Positions 31,275-38,768 of a stretch of DNA of 64,000 bases are shown piece after piece. The stretch's first letter is position 1. Every line of letters begins with the position of its first letter. The notes beneath the pieces were generated by a model. It was not told the DNA's origin, searched no databases, and saw only the letters and a program-made list of their open reading frames with translations. Source of the stretch: Brevundimonas huaxiensis (lineage in GTDB: Bacteria; Pseudomonadota; Alphaproteobacteria; Caulobacterales; Caulobacteraceae). A program made the position numbers and the translations under genes. The stretch covers positions 62,001 to 126,000 of the forward strand of contig NZ_JABBJE010000004.1 in NCBI RefSeq assembly GCF_014218725.1, written 5' to 3'.

Positions 31275-31696
31275 TCACCGCGCTGTCGTCATCCTCCGGT
31301 CCGCGCAGCGGAACCGGGGGACCCAGCGGCGCGCGGGAGCGCGACACTGTCGCGGCATGGTTGGCTGACCGTCAGCGCCCCGGAAAGATCGCCTTCGGCG
31401 CCGCTGGGTCCCCCGGTCTGCGCCGCAAGCGGCTTGCCGGAGGATGACGAAAGATCCTGGCGACGAGGCTCGTCCCGTCACAATCTTCATTGGCATGCCA
31501 AGCGATATCAAACGCTTATCCGGTCGCAGCGTCCGCTTCCTGAGCATGCCGTAGGGACGGCCTATACTCCGCGCTCACCACAGAGGAGGCCGCACCCAAG
31601 GCAAAGTGCACCAATTGCACTCACTTTCTGATCGGCCCCCCGCCGTCCAATCAGACGAATTAGACACTTTAGACGGTGTTTTTGTGCCCGACCGTC
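31275..31696. other. Intergenic region between alaS and the DUF2939 genes
   Basis: A 422-base gap holding the inverted repeat at 31287-31449 and then about 245 bases without a recognisable gene. In the latter part AGTGCA-CCAAT-TGCACT (around 31605) is a short perfect hairpin. AGACGGT (31671-31677) pairs with ACCGTCT (31691-31697) across a T-rich loop, overlapping the end of the minus-strand DUF2939 gene. A possible CxxC-containing reading near 31600-31660 has no start codon. Confidence 0.6.
31287..31449. repeat. Inverted repeat of a second type after alaS
   Basis: Termini CGTCATCCTCCGG (31287-31299) and CCGGAGGATGACG (31437-31449) are perfect inverted repeats. Inside them GGGGGACCCAGCGGCGC on the left is mirrored by GCGCCGCTGGGTCCCCC on the right, leaving a centre of about 65 bases. 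The sequence differs from the composite repeats elsewhere in the window. It starts 13 bases after the alaS stop and could terminate alaS transcripts. Confidence 0.75.
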
Positions 31697-32251
31697 TCAA
31701 CCCATCGGGTCGGGCGTCAGGTCCACCCCGGCCAGCTTCCAGGTAAACGGCGTCCGGCGTTCCATGATCAGCACCAGCGCATCGTCCGGCCGGTCGTCAC
31801 GCGTCAGGGTGACGGCGAAGGTGTTGAGCCCGCGATAGGCCCAGGACTGGCGGATCTTGTCCTTGTCTGCGGCTGGCGTGTCGTCTGCGGGCACGGGCCG
31901 TTCCGGCTCGGGCGTCTCGCCGGAGCGGACCATGGCGGCGATGCCTTGCGGCGTGACGAAGTTGTCGACTGCGCCCTCGACCAGCGATGGGGCCAGCAGC
32001 ATGCCCAGCGCCGCCAGGCCCGTGTCGCCCTTGGTCCGGTTGCGGATTTCCAGGGCGGCGCGCGCGTTCAGCTCGCTCTTCAGGCTGGTGCGGAACGCCG
32101 GGAAGTCCACCTGCCGCTCCAGTCCGGCCGCATCCCCGGTCCGCGCGGCCCGCACCAGCGCCTGGGCGGCGATGAAGGGCGAGACGAACAGGGCGACGAC
32201 CACGCCGATGACGATGGCGATCAGGGCTCCGGTGATGATCTTGCGGCTCAT
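31697..32251 (-). CDS. DUF2939 family protein, paralog 1
   Basis: A 184-residue protein with an N-terminal transmembrane or signal helix (MSRKIITGALIAIVIGVVVALF) and the DUF2939 pattern: AAQALVRAARTGDAAGLERQVDFPAFRTSLKSEL, then a C-terminal LVLIMERRTPFTWKLAGVDL. Function of the family is unknown. The ATG at 32251 has GGAGACGAC upstream. It is 50 bases downstream of a second DUF2939 gene in the same direction; the two align along their length, so they arose by tandem duplication. Confidence 0.82.
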   Translation of the reverse strand: MSRKIITGALIAIVIGVVVALFVSPFIAAQALVRAARTGDAAGLERQVDFPAFRTSLKSELNARAALEIRNRTKGDTGLAALGMLLAPSLVEGAVDNFVTPQGIAAMVRSGETPEPERPVPADDTPAADKDKIRQSWAYRGLNTFAVTLTRDDRPDDALVLIMERRTPFTWKLAGVDLTPDPMG

Positions 32252-32301
32252 GTCGTCTCCTTGGAACGCCAACGCAGGCTGGGCGGCGTCGGTTGCCGGG
32301 T

Positions 32302-32874
32302 TTATCGCGGGGTGACGGTGACGGCCGGGGCCGTCCCGTCGGGCAGGCCGATGTGAACCAGCTTCCACTCGAACGGCCCGCGCCGCTCGAAGGTGAACAG
32401 GGTGCGCGACCCGCCCTGATCCGTCACCGCCATGCGCGCCCGGTTGACGCTCCAGTAGGCGGGGTTGGGCCAGGGCTTGCGGCTGCGCTCCGAGGCCGGC
32501 GCTATCCCCGCTGAGGTGCGCTGGCTGGCGTATCGGCCCTCGCCCTTCAGCAAGGCGCCGAGGGCGGCGGGCGTCAGATAGGCGTCGACGTCCGGCTGGC
32601 GCAGGATCGGGTTCTGCTCGATCTGACGCCGGAAGGCGCCGATGGGGTCTTCCAGGAAGGACGGCGCCGGCGCCATCGCCTCGGGCCGTCCCGCCAGCTG
32701 CGGCCGCAACGACTGGCGCACCGCGTTGAAGTCGATCAGCCGCGCCAGCCCCGCCACGTCGTTCGCCTCGGCCGCCGACCGAATGGCGAAGAAGGCCACC
32801 GCGGGCGCCGCGAAGAAGGACAGCACCGCCACGACCACCGCCGCCAGCACCAGGTTTCCGAACAGCCGCTTCAC
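32302..32874 (-). CDS. DUF2939 family protein, paralog 2
   Basis: A 190-residue paralog of the neighbouring gene: AIRSAAEANDVAGLARLIDF aligns with the same block there, and the C-terminal TFERRGPFEWKLVHIGL aligns with its last strand. One N-terminal membrane helix is present. The GTG at 32874 is chosen because GAGGAT lies nine bases upstream and because it aligns with the paralog start; an ATG nine codons upstream is an alternative. It is downstream of icd, beyond a terminator at 32927-32956. Confidence 0.8.
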   Translation of the reverse strand: MKRLFGNLVLAAVVVAVLSFFAAPAVAFFAIRSAAEANDVAGLARLIDFNAVRQSLRPQLAGRPEAMAPAPSFLEDPIGAFRRQIEQNPILRQPDVDAYLTPAALGALLKGEGRYASQRTSAGIAPASERSRKPWPNPAYWSVNRARMAVTDQGGSRTLFTFERRGPFEWKLVHIGLPDGTAPAVTVTPR

Positions 32875-32926
32875 GAACGCATCCTCATTACCGCCGATCA
32901 TGCACGCCCCGGCCCTTCGCACAACG

Positions 32927-32956
32927 AAAAGCCCCGCCGGAGCGATCCGACGGGGC
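32927..32956 (-). terminator. Intrinsic terminator downstream of icd
   Basis: On the minus strand GCCCCGTCGGA pairs with TCCGGCGGGGC (11 bp including one G-U) around a TCGC loop, and TTTTC follows directly. It is about 125 bases after the icd stop; a repeat half-copy and a covarying hairpin lie between the stop and the terminator. Confidence 0.8.
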
Positions 32957-32966
32957 CATTCTTGTT

Positions 32967-32998
32967 TGTCCTATCGCGCTTCGCGCTGCTTGAGGACA
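32967..32998. repeat. Covarying hairpin element, copy 2 (after icd)
   Basis: Outer arms TGTCCT (32967-32972) and AGGACA (32993-32998) form 6 bp. The core reads ATC-GCGC-TTC-GCGC-TGCTTG. It lies between icd and the DUF2939 genes (all minus strand), directly abutting a half-copy of the composite repeat. The core as written is on the strand opposite to the flanking genes. Confidence 0.6.
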
Positions 32999-33000
32999 TT

Positions 33001-33053
33001 CCTCCCCAGCGAAGCGGGGGAGGGGGACCACGCGCAGCGTGGTGGAGGGGGCG
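33001..33053. repeat. Composite intergenic repeat, half copy B
   Basis: Only one arm of the composite repeat is present: CCTCCCC-AGCGAAG-CGGGGGAGG followed by GGACCACG-CGCAG-CGTGGTGGAGGGGGCGGA. The mirrored second arm seen in copies A, C and D is missing. It starts three bases after the covarying hairpin and ends 30 bases before the icd stop codon. Confidence 0.75.
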
Positions 33054-33082
33054 GACGCCGCACGGACGTCCGCCGCCTAGCC

Positions 33083-34303
33083 TCAGCCCACGTCCGGCAG
33101 AGCGGTCTTCAGGTTCTCGGCGACCTTGTCGAGGAAGCCCTCGGTGGTCAGCCAGCCCTGCTGATCGCCGACCAGCAGCGCCAGGTCCTTGGTCATGAAG
33201 CCGGCTTCGACGGTGTCCACGACCACCTTCTCCAGGGTGTCGGCGAACTGGTCCAGGGCGGCGTTGCCGTCCAGCTTGGCGCGGTGCTTGAAGCCGCGCG
33301 TCCAGGCGAAGATCGAGGCGATCGAGTTGGTCGAGGTGGCCTCGCCCTTCTGATGTTGGCGATAGTGGCGGGTCACGGTGCCGTGGGCGGCTTCTGTCTC
33401 CAGCACCTTGCCGTCCGGCGTCATCAGGACCGAGGTCATCAGGCCCAGCGAGCCGAAGCCCTGGGCCACGACGTCCGACTGCACGTCGCCGTCGTAGTTC
33501 TTGCACGCCCAGACGAAGCCGCCGGACCACTTCATCGCAGCGGCGACCATGTCGTCGATCAGGCGGTGCTCATAGGTCAGGCCGCGCGCCTTGAACTCGG
33601 CGGCGTAGTGTTCGTCGAACACTTCCTGGAACAGGTCCTTGAAGCGGCCGTCATAGGCTTTCAGGATCGTGTTCTTGGTCGACAGATAGACCGGGTAGTT
33701 GCGCTGCAGGCCATAGGCGAAGCTGGCGTGGGCGAACTCGCGGATCGAGGCGTCCTGGTTGTACATGGCCATGGCCACGCCGGCGCCCGGGGCCTTGTAG
33801 ACCTCGTGCTCGATCACTTCGCCGTCCTCGCCGACGAACTTGATCGTCAGGGTGCCGGGGCCAGGCATCAGGAAGTCGGTGGCCTTGTACTGGTCGCCGA
33901 AGGCGTGACGGCCGACGACGATCGGCTGGGTCCAGCCCGGAACCAGGCGCGGCACGTTCGAGCAGATGATCGGCTCGCGGAAGACCACGCCGCCCAGGAT
34001 GTTGCGGATGGTGCCGTTCGGCGACTTCCACATCTTCTTCAGGCCGAACTCCTTCACCCGCGCCTCGTCCGGGGTGATGGTGGCGCACTTCACGCCGACG
34101 CCGTGCTTCTGGATCGCGTGGGCCGCGTCGATCGTCACCTGATCGTCGGTGGCGTCGCGGTGCTCCATGCCCAGGTCGTAGTAGTCCAGCTCCAGATCTA
34201 GGAACGGGAAGACCAGCTTGTCCTTGATCATCTGCCAGATGATGCGGGTCATTTCGTCGCCGTCGATGTCGACGATGGGGTTTTCGACCTTGATCTTGGC
34301 CAT
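33083..34303 (-). CDS. icd: NADP-dependent isocitrate dehydrogenase (eukaryote-like type)
   Basis: Converts isocitrate to 2-oxoglutarate with NADP reduction. The 406-residue length and sequence ([62 protein letters not shown]) place it in the homodimeric type II subfamily shared with eukaryotes and many alphaproteobacteria rather than the E. coli type. The conserved Arg, Tyr, Lys and Asp active-site segments are present. An intrinsic terminator lies downstream beyond two repeat elements. Confidence 0.98.
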   Translation of the reverse strand: MAKIKVENPIVDIDGDEMTRIIWQMIKDKLVFPFLDLELDYYDLGMEHRDATDDQVTIDAAHAIQKHGVGVKCATITPDEARVKEFGLKKMWKSPNGTIRNILGGVVFREPIICSNVPRLVPGWTQPIVVGRHAFGDQYKATDFLMPGPGTLTIKFVGEDGEVIEHEVYKAPGAGVAMAMYNQDASIREFAHASFAYGLQRNYPVYLSTKNTILKAYDGRFKDLFQEVFDEHYAAEFKARGLTYEHRLIDDMVAAAMKWSGGFVWACKNYDGDVQSDVVAQGFGSLGLMTSVLMTPDGKVLETEAAHGTVTRHYRQHQKGEATSTNSIASIFAWTRGFKHRAKLDGNAALDQFADTLEKVVVDTVEAGFMTKDLALLVGDQQGWLTTEGFLDKVAENLKTALPDVG

Positions 34304-34480
34304 GCGTGCGGTCCGCCTGTGACTGTGGGGAAGGGAATGTCGTGGCGGCGGTATAGCGAGGCCGCGCGCCCGCGCAAACCCCGCCGCCCGTCGTCACCGC
34401 CAGGAATAACGCAGATCGTTCCTGAACCCTTTGCCGCCCCCGGACTTCTCTTGAACCCAGCAACAGAGACGGACGGCAGG

Positions 34481-34648
34481 ATGACGGAGGAAGAGCGCCA
34501 GCTGGTGGATCGCTGGATCGTCACCTTCTGCGAGGCGCCGCCCGTGATCGATGCGGAACTGATGCGCAGGCTGATCGCTGAACAGGAAGCGAAACAGCAG
34601 GAAGCACAGTCATGTCAGAAAAGACGTTCAAGGCCGGCGACAAGGTGA
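34481..34648 (+). CDS. Small protein of unknown function (55 residues)
   Basis: ATG at 34481 is preceded by a good ribosome-binding site (GGCAGG). It opens a 55-residue frame: MTEEERQLVDRWIVTFCEAP, then PVIDAELMRRLIAEQEAKQQ and a basic end. The first 45 residues are acidic and helix-like. Its end overlaps the DUF2945 gene by 37 bases in a different frame, so translation of the two may be coupled. It is divergent from icd. A real gene is likely because of the start signals and composition, but no family was recognised. Confidence 0.55.
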   Translation: MTEEERQLVDRWIVTFCEAPPVIDAELMRRLIAEQEAKQQEAQSCQKRRSRPATR

Positions 34649-34824
34649 AGTGGGACCACAGCCAGGGCACAACGACCGGCAAGGTGGTCAAGAAGGTCAC
34701 CTCGGAGACCAAGATCAAGGGCCACAAGGTTGCGGCCTCCAAGGATAATCCGGAGTATATCGTCGAGAGCGCCAAGACCGGCGCACGCGCGGCGCACAAG
34801 CCGTCGGAGTTGAAGAAGGCATGA
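34612..34824 (+). CDS. DUF2945 (hypervirulence-associated TUDOR-domain) small protein
   Basis: A 70-residue basic protein: KAGDKVKWDHSQGTTTGKVVKK, then KGHKVAASKDNPEYIVESAKTGARAAHKPSEL. This is the complete DUF2945 pattern, a small SH3-like/TUDOR barrel. Function is unknown; the family is often found with stress-related genes. AGGAAG lies ahead of the ATG inside the preceding small gene. The stop overlaps the next start (ATGA). Confidence 0.9.
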   Translation: MSEKTFKAGDKVKWDHSQGTTTGKVVKKVTSETKIKGHKVAASKDNPEYIVESAKTGARAAHKPSELKKA

Positions 34825-35969
34825 CCCTGAACGGCCTGTCGCGCGGCGTCGCCCTTTCGGCCCTTGTCCTGTCTGCGCTGTCCATCGCTGGATGCGGTGA
34901 CAAGGATGTGGGCAAGACGCCTGCCGCGACCAAGGCCGCCAACCCATCTGCACCGGCCGCTGCTGCGCCGGTGCTGCAGATCCGCCCTGAAACCAAGACC
35001 TTCCGCGACTGGAGCGCCACCTGCGGCAATGATGGGACCTGCTGGGCCTTCGGCTTTGCGCCAGAGTTCGCCGCCGGCTGGGTTCGTATCACCCTGGCGC
35101 CGGGCCCTGACGCCCAGCCCCAAATCCTCTTCGGCTATTGGCCCGACGGCGAGGCCAAGGGCGCCGGCCCCCTCAGCCTGACCATCGACGGCCGCGCCTA
35201 TCCGGCCGTCTTGGGCGCAACGAGTGACGCCGAGGCGCCCGTCGGTGAAATCCGCAACGGCGCCCGTACCGCCCTCGACGCCTTGGCCCAGGGCAAGGTC
35301 ATGATCATTCGCGGCGCCTCGACCCAGGAGGTGTCGCTGCACGGCGCCGCCGCCGCCCTGTTGTGGATCGACGAGAAGCAGGGACGTCTGGATACGCCAA
35401 CTGCCCTGATCCGACGCGGCGACCGTCCGGCCGCCCTTGTGCCGGTCGCGCCGTCGCTGCCGACCGTCACCCCCGCCCCGGCCGTCGATCAGGCCGGGTT
35501 CGGCGATCAGAACCAGCGCCTGCCCGCCGCGCTGCGCGCCCGCACCGAGGTCGGCGATTGCCTAAAGGAATCCGCCACGCCCGACATCAGCGACATGGTC
35601 ATGTCCGCTCGCTTGGACGCCCGCACCGAGCTGTGGGCCGTGCCCTGCGGCGCCGGCGCCTATAACCTGACTCATAACTGGTATCTGACGGGGCCGGGCG
35701 GTCGTGACCCGCGACCTGCGGTCCTCGCCGGATCGGAAGGGTCGGGATCCGATCCGGTCATGCCCGACAATTCGACCATCAACGGCGCCTATGATCCCAA
35801 GACCCGCACCCTGTCGGCCTTCGCCAAGGCGCGCGGCCTCGGCGATTGCGGCGCGGCGCAGACCTGGGCTTGGACAGGCCAAGGCTTCACCCTGACGCAG
35901 GAAAGCGTGATGGGCGAATGCGCCGGCGTGCCGTCCGACCTGTGGCCTGTCAGTTGGCGCACGCGGTGA
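34821..35969 (+). CDS. DUF1176 domain lipoprotein
   Basis: A 382-residue envelope protein with a lipobox (LSIAGC, Cys25) and an Ala/Pro-rich linker. The DUF1176 region has TFRDWSATCGNDGTCWAFGF near residue 60 and, in the second half, DCLKESATP, ELWAVPCGAGAYNLTHNWYL and the C-terminal GDCGAAQTWAWTGQGFTLTQE block. Paired cysteines suggest disulfides in the periplasm. The biochemical role of DUF1176 is unknown. It overlaps DUF2945 (ATGA) and the following flavoprotein (GTGA), so all three are coupled. Confidence 0.87.
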   Translation: MTLNGLSRGVALSALVLSALSIAGCGDKDVGKTPAATKAANPSAPAAAAPVLQIRPETKTFRDWSATCGNDGTCWAFGFAPEFAAGWVRITLAPGPDAQPQILFGYWPDGEAKGAGPLSLTIDGRAYPAVLGATSDAEAPVGEIRNGARTALDALAQGKVMIIRGASTQEVSLHGAAAALLWIDEKQGRLDTPTALIRRGDRPAALVPVAPSLPTVTPAPAVDQAGFGDQNQRLPAALRARTEVGDCLKESATPDISDMVMSARLDARTELWAVPCGAGAYNLTHNWYLTGPGGRDPRPAVLAGSEGSGSDPVMPDNSTINGAYDPKTRTLSAFAKARGLGDCGAAQTWAWTGQGFTLTQESVMGECAGVPSDLWPVSWRTR

Positions 35970-36874
35970 CCGATCCGGAGGTTCTGATCATCGGCGCCGG
36001 CCCGGCCGGCCTGACGGCGGCGACGTATCTGGGTCGCTTTCGTCGGCGGACCCTGGTGGTGGATGGCGGCGCGCCGCGCGCCTGCTGGATTCCGCTCAGC
36101 CACAATATGCCGGGCTTTCCCGCCGGCGTCACCGGCGCGGACATCCTCAAGCGGATGCGCGAACAGGCCGAGGAGTATGGCGCGGTCGTCGAACCGGGTC
36201 GCGTCCAGCGGCTGACCCAGGACGGAGACGTCTTCGTCGCCGATATGGATGGCCGCGCCGTTCGCGCTCGCGTCGTCCTGCTGGCGACCGGCGTCGTCGA
36301 TCATCATCCCGACTTGCCGGGCGTCGAGGACGCGGTGCGCAAGGCGTTGGTCCGCATCTGTCCGATCTGCGACGGCTATGAGGCGACCGACAAGGCCGTC
36401 GCCATCATCGGCCAGAGCGACAAGGGGGCGCGAGAGGCCGCCTTCATGCGCACCTATTCCGACCGTGTGACCCTGATCCATATTGGCGCGCCCGACGCGC
36501 TCAGCCGGCGTGACGAACTGGAACGGCTCGGCGTCGAACTGATTCTGGCGCCGCTGGACGCGATCGACATCGAGAACGACCGGGTGACGGCGCTGAGCTA
36601 CGCCGGCCAGAGTCGCGCATTTGATTTGGTCTATTCGGCGCTGGGCACATCGCCGAACGCCGAACTGGCCCGGGGGCTGGGCGCGCGTCTGGCCGACGAC
36701 GGCCGGTTGGAGGTCGATCTGCATCAGGCCACCAGCGTGCTGGGCCTGTATGCCGCCGGCGACGTCGTGCGCGGCCTCAACCAGATCGCCGTTGCGACCG
36801 CCGAAGCCGCCGTCGCCGCCACCGACATCCACAACCGCCTGCGCCAGGCCGACGGCCTGACCGTCGCCGACTAG
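35966..36874 (+). CDS. Thioredoxin-reductase-like FAD oxidoreductase with CxxC
   Basis: A 302-residue two-domain flavoprotein of the TrxB family. The N-terminal FAD motif is LIIGAGPAGLTAATYL, the redox-active pair is Cys132/Cys135 in CPICDGYE, and the C-terminal FAD motif is GLYAAGDVVRGLNQIAVATA. The region where TrxB binds NADPH reads AIIGQSDKGAREAAF, lacking the usual GxGxxA, and no HRRxxxR follows, so the electron donor may differ. The GTG start at 35966 is set by overlap with the DUF1176 stop (GTGA) and gives a normal N-terminus. Its end overlaps the convergent DUF885 gene by four bases. Confidence 0.88.
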   Translation: MTDPEVLIIGAGPAGLTAATYLGRFRRRTLVVDGGAPRACWIPLSHNMPGFPAGVTGADILKRMREQAEEYGAVVEPGRVQRLTQDGDVFVADMDGRAVRARVVLLATGVVDHHPDLPGVEDAVRKALVRICPICDGYEATDKAVAIIGQSDKGAREAAFMRTYSDRVTLIHIGAPDALSRRDELERLGVELILAPLDAIDIENDRVTALSYAGQSRAFDLVYSALGTSPNAELARGLGARLADDGRLEVDLHQATSVLGLYAAGDVVRGLNQIAVATAEAAVAATDIHNRLRQADGLTVAD

Positions 36875-38691
36875 GCCTGTCCTCGGACCACGCGTTCGAG
36901 GACGGCCAAGGGCAAGGATCCGTTCTCCAGCACCTTGTCGTGGAAGGCCCGCAGGTCGAAGCCGGGCCGGCCTTCGGCCTCCTTGCGCAGGCGCGCGATG
37001 ACGGTGTGGCCGACCTTGTACGCGCAGGCCTGGCCGGGCCAGACGCAGTATCGGTTGATCTCGCTGTTGGACGCGTCCAACGGCTTGACGCCCGAGGCCG
37101 CCATATAGTCGACCGCCTGTTCACGGCTCCAGCGCTCGGAATGCAGGCCCGTGTCCACCACCAATCGCACGGCCCGGAACAGATAGGACATCAGGAAGCC
37201 GACCCGGCCCAATGGATTGCCAGCATAGACATCCAGATCGTCAGCCGCCACCGCTTCGGCATACAGAGCCCAGCCTTCGTTATAGGCCGAGAAGCCGCCC
37301 GCCCGTCGCCACTGGGGCAGTTCGCCGGACTCGCGCTGCAGCGCCACCTGAAGGTGATGCCCCGGCGACGCCTCGTGATAGGTCAAGGTCGGCAAGGCGA
37401 AGCGCGGCCAATTTCCGCTGTCGCGCAGGTTGATGTAATAGGCCCCCGGCCGCGATCCATCCAGCGGCGGTCCCTGATAGTAGCCGCCCGGCGCGCCCGA
37501 CTGGATCGAGACCGGCACGCGCCGGATCTCGACGTGGGACCTGGGCAGACGGCCGAACACCTGGGGCAGTTTCGGCTCCAGATCGGCGACCAGCATGTTC
37601 AGCCAGGCCAGCAGTTCGGCCTTGCCTGCATCGGTATTGGCGAACAGCTGGGCCGGTTCTTTATTCAGAGCCTGGATGCGTTCGCCGACCGTGCCCTGCG
37701 TATAGCCCTGCGCCTTCAGGATGGCGTCGATCTCGGCGCTGATCTCGGCGACCTGTTCGCGGCCCAGAGCGTGGATTTCCTTGGCCGTCAAAGTGGTGGT
37801 CGTGTTGGCCTTCAGCCCGGCGGCGTAGAAGGCCTCGCCGTCCGGCAGGCGCCAGACCCCGGCGTCGTGAGTGGCGCGCGGGCGCAGAGCCTCCAGCGCT
37901 TCGATCTGGGCGGCTAGGGCCGGCTTGACCTTCTGATCGACAATAGCGGCGGCGCGGGCGTCATAACCGGTCAGGTTCAGTCCGGCGTTCTTGCGCGCCA
38001 AAGACTTCAGCATGGCCAGATCGGCGGCGGGCGTGTCGTGCAGGGTGCGAATCTGCGGCAGCATCCGGTCGATGATGAAGTCCGGCGGAATGACGCCCAG
38101 ACCCGCGTCCTCCTGAATCTTGGCCGTCTCGCCCTCCAGCACGCTGGAGAAGGACTCGAGCCGCGACAGGAAGGCGTCGGCGCCCGCCGAGTCTTCGATC
38201 CGGTGCTGGTTATCGAGGAAGTCGGGCGTGCTGAAATAGGCGCCCGACAGCTGGGTCACGATATAGGGCGACGGCCGTCCCGGTCCCGATCCGTAGTCGA
38301 AGCGCGCCGTCTGGGCCGCCGTTTCGGCCCCGAAAGCGGCGATGGCGTAGTTCAGCGCCCCGGCCGGCGACAAGCCGCTCTGATCGAAGGCGTCCAACTG
38401 CGCCCAGCGGCTCACAGCCTTCTGACGATCCTTGCGGATGGCGGCCGGTCCGGCTTCGCTGAGTTTCGCCGAAAGCCCCGCCCGCGCGCCGCGGTCCAGG
38501 CCAAGGTTGGTCGCACCCTCCGGATTTTCGTCGATGTCCGCTTCGAACCAGCCGTCCAGCAGGCTGTTCAGGCGCGCATCTGCATCGGCGGCGGTCGTCT
38601 GGGTCTGGGTCTGGGCTTGGGCCTGCGCTGCGGCGGGGGCGACCGCAGCCGTGGCGGCGGCGGTCAGCAGAAGTCGGCGACGATCGAGCAT
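36871..38691 (-). CDS. DUF885 family putative metallopeptidase, paralog 1
   Basis: A 606-residue exported protein. The N-terminus (MLDRRRLLLTAAATAAVAPAAAQA) is a twin-arginine-like signal. The C-terminal half holds TYHEASPGHHLQ with His439 and Glu440, a HExxxGH arrangement resembling zinc carboxypeptidases, and downstream NEGWALYAE and CVWPGQACAYKVGH blocks typical of DUF885. Substrate is unknown. A Gln-Ala-Gln-Thr run follows the signal. It is 77 bases downstream of a second DUF885 gene in the same direction; the two are clearly related. Confidence 0.9.
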   Translation of the reverse strand: MLDRRRLLLTAAATAAVAPAAAQAQAQTQTQTTAADADARLNSLLDGWFEADIDENPEGATNLGLDRGARAGLSAKLSEAGPAAIRKDRQKAVSRWAQLDAFDQSGLSPAGALNYAIAAFGAETAAQTARFDYGSGPGRPSPYIVTQLSGAYFSTPDFLDNQHRIEDSAGADAFLSRLESFSSVLEGETAKIQEDAGLGVIPPDFIIDRMLPQIRTLHDTPAADLAMLKSLARKNAGLNLTGYDARAAAIVDQKVKPALAAQIEALEALRPRATHDAGVWRLPDGEAFYAAGLKANTTTTLTAKEIHALGREQVAEISAEIDAILKAQGYTQGTVGERIQALNKEPAQLFANTDAGKAELLAWLNMLVADLEPKLPQVFGRLPRSHVEIRRVPVSIQSGAPGGYYQGPPLDGSRPGAYYINLRDSGNWPRFALPTLTYHEASPGHHLQVALQRESGELPQWRRAGGFSAYNEGWALYAEAVAADDLDVYAGNPLGRVGFLMSYLFRAVRLVVDTGLHSERWSREQAVDYMAASGVKPLDASNSEINRYCVWPGQACAYKVGHTVIARLRKEAEGRPGFDLRAFHDKVLENGSLPLAVLERVVRGQA

Positions 38692-38768
38692 GCGGCAACT
38701 CTCAAAGGGCGGACGCGTCGCGCCGACGCATCCCGATCCTCTTTGTCGGCCCGGCGCGGCCGCGGGGC

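Noticed and set aside
31590-31660. CxxC-containing peptide reading (KCTNCTH) after alaS
   Set aside because: No ATG, GTG or TTG in frame upstream before a stop and no ribosome-binding site; probably chance.
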